This document shows, piece by piece, positions 58,645 to 64,000 of a DNA stretch of 64,000 bases. The stretch covers positions 372,001-436,000 of the forward strand of contig JAWDKM010000003.1 of assembly GCA_032464575.1 (NCBI GenBank), read 5' to 3'. The position numbers and the translations under genes are program-made. The notes beneath the pieces were generated by a model. The model did not search any database. It saw only the letters and a list, made by a program, of their open reading frames with translations, and was not told the origin of the DNA. The stretch's first letter is position 1. Each line of letters starts with the position of its first letter. This stretch comes from Pontivivens sp032464575 (GTDB lineage: Bacteria; Pseudomonadota; Alphaproteobacteria; Rhodobacterales; Rhodobacteraceae).

Positions 58645-61605
58645 ATGAGCCGCGACCGCACCGTCACAGCCGTGCTCGGCCCGACCAATACGGGCAAGAC
58701 CCATTACGCGATCGAGCGGATGCTGGCGCACCGGGGCGGGATCATGGGCTTTCCGCTGCGCCTCCTGGCGCGCGAGGTCTATGACCGGGTGGTCGAGGTC
58801 CGCGGACCCTCCGTCGTCGCCCTCGTCACGGGGGAGGAGCGGATCGTGCCGCCGCGCGCGGCCTACTGGATCTGCACGGTGGAGGCGATGCCGGACATGG
58901 CCGCCGATTTCGTTGCGGTGGACGAGATCCAGCTCTGCGCCGATCCCGACCGCGGCTATGTCTTCACCGACCGTCTGTTGAACACGCGCGGCCTGCACGA
59001 GACGCTGTTCCTGGGCGCGGACACGATGCGGGAGCGCATCCGCAACCTGATCCCCGAGGCCCGCTTCATCCGGCGCGAGCGCATGTCGAAGCTGAGCTTC
59101 GCCGGCGTGAAGAAGACGAGCCGGATGCCGCCGCGCTCGGCCGTTGTGGGTTTCTCCGTCGATGGCGTCTACGCGATGGCGGAGCTGTTGCGCCGTCAGA
59201 AGGGCGGGGCGGCGGTAGTGATGGGTGCGCTCAGTCCGCGGACGCGCAACGCGCAGGTCGCCCTCTACCAGAACGGCGACGTGGATCATCTGGTCGCGAC
59301 CGATGCGATCGGGATGGGGCTGAACCTAGACATCTCGCATGTCGCCTTCGCCGGCACGATGAAGTTCGACGGGCGGCGCTTTCGCCACCTGCAGCCCAAC
59401 GAGCTCGCGCAGATCGCCGGGCGCGCCGGGCGGCACACCAATGACGGAACGTTCGGCACGACCGGGGAGGCGGAGCCGCTGGACCCTGAGGTGGCCGAGG
59501 CGATCGAGAACCACCGCTTCGCCCCGATCCGCAAGCTGCAATGGCGCAATCCGCGGCTGGAGTTCGGGACCGTGCCCGCGCTGATCTCCTCGCTGGAGCA
59601 GGGACCCGAGCATCCCGACCTCCAGCGCGCACGGGAGGCCGACGACCTCGCCACGCTGCGCGCGCTCTGGGCCATGCCCGACATGCACGACAAGGTGCGG
59701 CAGGGGCCGGAGGTGCGGCTCCTCTGGGACGTCTGCCAGGTGCCCGACTTCCGTAAGGTCGCCCCCGCGGAGCACGCGAGCCTGCTCGCCCGGCTCCACG
59801 ACTTCCTGCACGAGGGCGGCACGATCCCGGAGGACTGGCTCGTCCGGCAGGTCGCGCGCATCGACAAGACGAGCGGGGATATCGATGCGATCTCCAAGCG
59901 GCTGGCTTTCGTGCGGACATGGACCTACGTGGCTCAACGGAAGGGGTGGCTTTCCGATCCGGAGCATTGGCGGGGCGAGACCCGTGCGGTAGAAGACCGC
60001 CTGTCGGACGCGCTCCACGCCGCCCTGACACAACGATTCGTCGATCGGCGCACGAGTGTGCTCATGCGCCGGTTGAAGCAGAAGGAGGGCCTCGTGGCCG
60101 ACGTGAACGACAAGGGCGAAGTGAGCGTGGAGGGGCATCTTGTCGGGCGCCTCGACGCGTTCCGCTTCCATCTCGACCCCAGTGCGAGCGCGGAGGAGGC
60201 GAAGACCTTGCGCTCCGCCGCCTTGGCCGCCCTGCAGCCGCACTACAACCTCGCGTCGGACAAGTTCTACAACGCCCCCGACAAGGAGATCGACGTCACC
60301 GAGCAGGGTGGCCTGATGTGGGGCGAGTACGCCGTCGGCAAGCTGACGCGCGGTACGGATGCGCTGAGCCCGCAGGTCGAGGTCTTCGTCGATGACGAGG
60401 CGGGCGCGGACGTCGCCGAGAAGGTGAAGCGCCGCCTGAGCCACTGGATCGACCGGCGGGTCGCCGCGCTCTTCGAGCCGCTGGTCGCGTTGCGGGATGA
60501 CGAGGCGCTGACCGGTCTCGCGCGTGGGGTCGCCTACCGGATCGTGGAAAATTTGGGCGTGCTGCCGCGGGCCGAGGTCGCGCAGGACGTGAAGTCGCTG
60601 GAGCAGGAGGCGCGCGCCCTGCTGCGCAAGCACGGCGTCCGGTTCGGTCAGTTCACCCTGTTCCAGCCACTCCTCCTGAAGCCCGCGCCGACGCGGTTGC
60701 GGCTGGTGCTCTGGTCGCTGGCGCAGGGGCTCGACGAGTTTCCCGAGGCGCCGCCGCCGGGCCTCGTGACCGTGCCGGAGGTGAAGGACGCCCCTCAGGG
60801 CTATTACGCCATGGCGGGCTATCGCCTCGCCGGTCAGCGGGCGATCCGCATCGACATGCTGGAGCGCCTCGCCGACATGATCCGCGGGCAGGACACCCGC
60901 GGCGGGTTCGAGGCGAACCCCGACATGCTCTCGATCACCGGGCTCACGCTGGAGCAGTTCGCCGACCTGATGGGCGGCCTCGGCTACAAGGCGGAGCGGG
61001 GCGAGCGGACGAAGGTGAAGCCCGCGCCGGCGGAGGTGGAGGCAAAGCCCGCCGATGCGCTCGATCCTGCCGCGCCCGTCGTCGCCGAACCCGAGAGGGA
61101 GAGCGCGGAGCCGGTCGCCGACGCGCTCCCGCCCGATGCGCAGCCCGCGACCGCGGGCGAGCCCGAGGAGATACCCGAGGTACCGACCGAGGTGCCCGCG
61201 GTTCCGGAGGAGGCGCCGCAGCCCCCTGTGGAAACCCCGGACGCGCCGCCCATCGAGCTTCCGGACGAGCAGCCGGACGAAGCGCCCGGCGAGATGGCGA
61301 AGGAGAAGGAAGCGACCGCCGAGGCGGGCGAGGCTGCCGAAGACGAGGTCGAGGTCTTCTACACCTTCACCTGGGCGCCGCGGCCGCGCGGCAACCAGAA
61401 CCGTGGCCCGCGCCGCGATGCGCAAGGCAAGGGCGAGCGGACGCAGGGCAAGGGCGGCAAGCCGCGCGGCAAGAAGCCCGGCAGCGGCGTTCCGAAAGGC
61501 GGCGGCAAGCCGCAGGTCCACTCCGCCCGTCCCCCGCGCAAGGAGAAGGCGATCGACCCCGACAATCCGTTCGCCGCGCTGATGGCGCTGAAGGACAAGA
61601 ACTGA
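58645..61605 (+). CDS. SUV3-like RNA/DNA helicase with long acidic/basic tail
   Basis: The 986-residue protein has the SUV3-type superfamily 2 helicase core at the start: GPTNTGKTHYAIERM (Walker A), FPLRLLAREVYDRV, VDEIQLCADPDRG (DEIQ), then ATDAIGMGLNLDISH and LAQIAGRAGRHTNDGTFG. A helical C-domain follows. The last 150 residues are low-complexity, first Pro/Glu/Ala-rich (EEIPEVPTEVP), then Gly/Lys/Arg-rich (RGNQNRGPRRDAQGK), a likely RNA-binding tail. It matches the mitochondrial degradosome helicase in its core. Bacterial function is not well defined. Confidence 0.92.
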   Translation: MSRDRTVTAVLGPTNTGKTHYAIERMLAHRGGIMGFPLRLLAREVYDRVVEVRGPSVVALVTGEERIVPPRAAYWICTVEAMPDMAADFVAVDEIQLCADPDRGYVFTDRLLNTRGLHETLFLGADTMRERIRNLIPEARFIRRERMSKLSFAGVKKTSRMPPRSAVVGFSVDGVYAMAELLRRQKGGAAVVMGALSPRTRNAQVALYQNGDVDHLVATDAIGMGLNLDISHVAFAGTMKFDGRRFRHLQPNELAQIAGRAGRHTNDGTFGTTGEAEPLDPEVAEAIENHRFAPIRKLQWRNPRLEFGTVPALISSLEQGPEHPDLQRAREADDLATLRALWAMPDMHDKVRQGPEVRLLWDVCQVPDFRKVAPAEHASLLARLHDFLHEGGTIPEDWLVRQVARIDKTSGDIDAISKRLAFVRTWTYVAQRKGWLSDPEHWRGETRAVEDRLSDALHAALTQRFVDRRTSVLMRRLKQKEGLVADVNDKGEVSVEGHLVGRLDAFRFHLDPSASAEEAKTLRSAALAALQPHYNLASDKFYNAPDKEIDVTEQGGLMWGEYAVGKLTRGTDALSPQVEVFVDDEAGADVAEKVKRRLSHWIDRRVAALFEPLVALRDDEALTGLARGVAYRIVENLGVLPRAEVAQDVKSLEQEARALLRKHGVRFGQFTLFQPLLLKPAPTRLRLVLWSLAQGLDEFPEAPPPGLVTVPEVKDAPQGYYAMAGYRLAGQRAIRIDMLERLADMIRGQDTRGGFEANPDMLSITGLTLEQFADLMGGLGYKAERGERTKVKPAPAEVEAKPADALDPAAPVVAEPERESAEPVADALPPDAQPATAGEPEEIPEVPTEVPAVPEEAPQPPVETPDAPPIELPDEQPDEAPGEMAKEKEATAEAGEAAEDEVEVFYTFTWAPRPRGNQNRGPRRDAQGKGERTQGKGGKPRGKKPGSGVPKGGGKPQVHSARPPRKEKAIDPDNPFAALMALKDKN

Positions 61606-61676
61606 TGGATCTGCCTGTCGCCGATCGGATCGGCGGTTAGGTCTTTCGAAAGGAAGAAGGCGTACCGCTGGCTTCG

Positions 61677-62429
61677 ATGAGCGACTACAAGCCGACCTTC
61701 GAGACGGAGATTTCGTCCGATCTCCTCGGGTCCGACGACCCGGCGGCGGCTCTGCGCGCCCTCGCGGCCCTTCCCGTGATGGTCCGCATGCAGAGCCTTC
61801 GGATCCTGATGTTCCTCAGCGGGCTGATCATCACCGAAGATCCGGAGATGCGCGACAGCGCCTTCGGGGCGATGAAGCTGGCGTTCGGGGGGATCGACAA
61901 TGCGTTGGAGATCCTGTCGGGCTGGCAGGACAGGCACGACCTGAACCCGGAGGCACGCCGACTGCTCGCGGCCGTCATGTCCGATCACGCTGACAGTCTC
62001 GATGCACCACGCGAGCTGTGCGAGAGGGCGCACCGAATGGCCGAACGGGTCTTCGAGGGTGACCGCCCGACCTCTGAAGAGTATGACGCGCTGATGCGCT
62101 GGACCTATGGCAGTTTCCATCCCGAGATGCTGGCGCTTGCCTCCCGTATGGCCGAGGCAGGCGATGCCCTGCGGCACGATCTGGAGGTCGCGGCCCACGA
62201 CGCGCGTCACCGCGCCATCGACGCGCGCAACCGGATCGACTCGATCGCGCGGACCGTGCGGCTCATCTCCCTGAATGCGCGGGTCGAGGCCGCGCGGGCC
62301 GGCAGCTCCGGCCGGGCCTTCGGTGTCATCGCGGACGAGATCAAGTCGCTGTCCGAGCAGACCGAAAAGGTCAGCGCCGAGATGGGCACTAGCGTGGACG
62401 AGATCATGGCCAACTTCCGGATCGTGTGA
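61677..62429 (+). CDS. soluble MCP-signalling-domain protein
   Basis: The 250-residue protein lacks membrane segments. Its N-terminal helical part precedes a short methyl-accepting chemotaxis hairpin at the C-terminus (RNRIDSIARTVRLISLNARVEAARAGSSGRAFGVIADEIKSLSEQTEKVS), which includes the highly conserved hairpin-tip residues. The hairpin is much shorter than in normal MCPs. It may form part of a cytoplasmic or non-flagellar signalling complex. It is 3 bp upstream of the S4 gene. Confidence 0.8.
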   Translation: MSDYKPTFETEISSDLLGSDDPAAALRALAALPVMVRMQSLRILMFLSGLIITEDPEMRDSAFGAMKLAFGGIDNALEILSGWQDRHDLNPEARRLLAAVMSDHADSLDAPRELCERAHRMAERVFEGDRPTSEEYDALMRWTYGSFHPEMLALASRMAEAGDALRHDLEVAAHDARHRAIDARNRIDSIARTVRLISLNARVEAARAGSSGRAFGVIADEIKSLSEQTEKVSAEMGTSVDEIMANFRIV

Positions 62430-62432
62430 GCG

Positions 62433-62816
62433 ATGGCGGAACCGGCACCCGCGCTGCGCCTCGACAAGTGGCTCTGGCATGCCCGGTTCTTCAAGACGCG
62501 CAGCCTGGCGGCGAAGGTGATCCAGACTTCCGGCTGCCGGATCAACGGGGTGCGCGTCTCAAAGCCCGCCTCGGGCGTCCGGGCTGGCGACGTGCTGACC
62601 TTCGCCAAGGATCGTCATATCCGGCAGATCCGGGTGGATGCGCTGGGCGAGCGCCGCGGTCCGGCTCCGGAGGCACAGGCGCTCTACACCGATCTCGACC
62701 CGCCCGCCGCAGCCGCTGCGCCGAGGGGGCCTGGCGCGGAGCGGGCGGGCGGCCGTCCCACCAAGCGGGACAGGCGCGCGCTCGACGGCTTGACCGACCG
62801 CAAGGAGCGGCCGTGA
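62433..62816 (+). CDS. S4 RNA-binding domain protein (HslR/Hsp15-like)
   Basis: The 127-residue protein has an N-terminal S4 domain, LRLDKWLWHARFFKTRSLAAKVIQTSGCRINGVRVSKPA and VRAGDVLTF, matching heat-shock protein 15 that rescues nascent-chain-carrying 50S subunits. A basic C-terminal extension (GGRPTKRDRRALDGL) follows. Close spacing to the MCP-like gene implies one transcript. Confidence 0.92.
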   Translation: MAEPAPALRLDKWLWHARFFKTRSLAAKVIQTSGCRINGVRVSKPASGVRAGDVLTFAKDRHIRQIRVDALGERRGPAPEAQALYTDLDPPAAAAAPRGPGAERAGGRPTKRDRRALDGLTDRKERP

Positions 62817-62886
62817 GGCCCCTTGCACCCCGGCGTCCCGGCGTCTAAGTGCAGCGCAATGTACGACGCCCGCCGAGGATGACCCA

Positions 62887-63225
62887 ATGACCTATGTCGT
62901 GACCGACAACTGCATCGCCTGCAAGTACACCGATTGCGTCGAGGTCTGTCCCGTGGACTGTTTCTACGAGGGCGAGAACATGCTGGTCATCCATCCCGAC
63001 GAGTGCATCGACTGCGGTGTGTGCGAGCCCGAATGCCCCGCCGACGCGATCCGACCCGACACCGAGCCCGACATGGAGAAGTGGGTCGAGTTCAACCGCA
63101 AGTACTCGGAAGCCTGGCCGGTCATCATCACCAAGAAGGACCCTCTGCCCAACGCGGAGGAGCTCGACGGCAAGTCCGGCAAGCTCGAATCACATTTCTC
63201 CGAGGCGCCGGGCGAGGGCGGCTGA
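62887..63225 (+). CDS. fdxA: 7Fe ferredoxin (FdxA type)
   Basis: The 112-residue ferredoxin has the two cluster sites of Azotobacter ferredoxin I: the 3Fe-4S motif NCIACKYTDCVEVCPVDCF, with Cys9, Cys17 and Cys21, and the 4Fe-4S motif CIDCGVCEPECP. The C-terminal extension (EPDMEKWVEFNRKYSEAWPVI) is typical. It transfers electrons at low potential in the cytoplasm. The next gene, carD, has a separate promoter. Confidence 0.96.
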   Translation: MTYVVTDNCIACKYTDCVEVCPVDCFYEGENMLVIHPDECIDCGVCEPECPADAIRPDTEPDMEKWVEFNRKYSEAWPVIITKKDPLPNAEELDGKSGKLESHFSEAPGEGG

Positions 63226-63345
63226 GTCGCTCCGACGCTGCGGTAACCAAGCATGACGGGTTGACGACGTACCGTTCATTTGCAATCTAAAGTTGCGACG
63301 TAACGGATGTTCACTCTTTGTTGGCGGCGAGAAACCGCCGACGAA

Positions 63346-63374
63346 TTGAAACGTGCGCTCACATCTGCTATATA
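63346..63374 (+). promoter_or_regulatory. sigma-70-type promoter of carD
   Basis: TTGAAA (63346-63351), a 17-bp spacer and TATATA (63369-63374) preceded by TGC form a well-spaced housekeeping promoter. It predicts a start near 63381 and a leader of about 160 bases before the carD ATG. The 63226-63345 part of the gap holds an 8-bp hairpin (63320-63342), possibly ending fdxA transcripts, and no gene. Confidence 0.75.
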
Positions 63375-63539
63375 TCCTTCATATTGGAATGGCCGAACCC
63401 GTCGGCGACCCCAGGGGCACGGGGTCTGACGGATGACATCACCGGTTTTGGAGCGGGCTGAGCGGCAGACGCTGCTTGAAGCCCTTTTGTCTCCGGAAAC
63501 GACCGGTTTTCGGTCTTGGGCGACAAGAGGTAAGCGCAC

Positions 63540-64000
63540 ATGAGCAAGGTCAAGACAGGCAACGAATTCCGTCCGAACGACTACATCGTCTACCCGGCAC
63601 ACGGTGTTGGCCAGATCGTCGCTGTCGAAGAGCAGGAGATCGCCGGCATCGCCATGGAGCTGTTCGTCATCTCCTTCGAGAAGGACAAGATGACCCTCCG
63701 CGTGCCGACCGCCAAGGCGACGTCGGTCGGAATGCGTTCCCTGTCTTCGCCCGACATCGTGGAAAAGGCGCTCGAGACGCTCAAGGGCCGCGCCCGCGTG
63801 AAAAAGGCGATGTGGTCGCGCCGTGCTCAGGAATACGAGCAGAAGATCAATTCGGGTGACCTGATCTCGATCGCCGAGGTGGTCCGCGACCTGCACCGCA
63901 ACGACGATCAGCGCGAGCAGTCCTATTCGGAGCGTCAGCTCTACGAGGCGGCGCTGGAGCGGCTGACCCGCGAGGTCGCGGCCGTGGACGGCGTCGACGA
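63540..64000 (+). CDS. carD: CarD family transcriptional regulator (truncated by window edge)
   Basis: The 153 visible residues start MSKVKTGNEFRPNDYIVYPAHGVGQIV, with the RNA-polymerase-interacting Tudor-like domain (VEEQEIAG, LFVISFEKDKMTLRVP) and a helical DNA-contacting domain (WSRRAQEYEQKINSGDL, LHRNDDQREQSYSERQLYEAALERL). CarD stabilises open promoter complexes at ribosomal and other genes in alphaproteobacteria. The C-terminus lies beyond the window. ATG 63540 follows an AGAGGT site. Confidence 0.95.
   Translation, partial: MSKVKTGNEFRPNDYIVYPAHGVGQIVAVEEQEIAGIAMELFVISFEKDKMTLRVPTAKATSVGMRSLSSPDIVEKALETLKGRARVKKAMWSRRAQEYEQKINSGDLISIAEVVRDLHRNDDQREQSYSERQLYEAALERLTREVAAVDGVD

Noticed and set aside
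59326..61521. A 731-codon minus-strand frame over the SUV3-like helicase
   Set aside because: Composition-driven antisense frame with no motif, while the plus strand has complete helicase motifs.

Overview
The window is a piece of a high-GC alphaproteobacterial chromosome, most likely from Rhodobacterales (Rhodobacteraceae/Paracoccaceae). Supporting signs are the pleD/DUF3572 divergent pair next to rpmG, a yicC-gmk block, an ApbC-type Mrp ATPase, a SUV3-like helicase followed by an S4 protein, FdxA and CarD, DUF983 and DUF1127 proteins, a TakP-like TRAP transporter, and many short overlaps of the TGATG/ATGA type. It looks like ordinary core chromosome. I see no prophage, insertion sequence, CRISPR array or rRNA. 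One tRNA gene (Leu, anticodon CAA) is present.

Layout. 0-5.3 kb: YicC nuclease, guanylate kinase, gamma-carbonic anhydrase and SRAP on the plus strand, facing a HAD/DUF3572 pair, then the diguanylate cyclase PleD. 5.3-7.3 kb: a minus-strand stress module of EF-hand protein, ECF sigma factor, membrane anti-sigma factor and a periplasmic heavy-metal-resistance-like protein. 7.4-14.9 kb: DUF983, Nudix, L33, GNAT, a Bax-inhibitor-1 protein, a YbbAP-like ABC system divergent from a TesA esterase, and ThpR. 15-24 kb: LysR/DUF1127 and TetR/VOC regulatory pairs, quinone oxidoreductase, DUF2332, YgfZ, inositol monophosphatase, an RTX protein and EF-P. 24-31.6 kb: a frameshifted alkaline phosphatase, a hybrid histidine kinase, Mrp, RhlE and an aminotransferase.

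31.8-43.9 kb: CysS, citramalate synthase, a methyltransferase, a phytoene-synthase-like protein, a zincin-like protein, an MFS carrier, HAD, AlkA, esterase, MOSC, an HNH/Cdd1-like pair, a small beta-rich protein with lower-GC flanks, DsbB and DedA. 44-51.7 kb: tRNA-Leu, then a tightly overlapped catabolic cassette (ABM-like protein, metallo-beta-lactamase lactonase-like protein, OtnK and OtnC), then a DoxX-like protein and a TRAP transporter on the opposite strand. 51.9-64 kb: response regulator, TypA, MOSC, an XRE regulator behind a near-consensus sigma-54 promoter, HisN, lysophospholipase/SCP2, TPR, SUV3 helicase, a soluble MCP-like protein, S4, FdxA and the start of carD.

Most notable signals: (i) a dispersed two-module palindromic repeat whose five clear copies all lie between convergent genes; (ii) the four-carbon sugar-acid cassette with an added lactonase-like gene; (iii) the sigma-54 promoter before the XRE regulator; (iv) a phosphatase frameshift immediately before its presumed nucleophile; (v) a DUF3572 gene that appears to start at CTG; (vi) repeat-plus-palindrome operator architecture upstream of the TetR gene. 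Many starts are TTG or GTG; where I moved a start from the longest reading frame, the reason is given.
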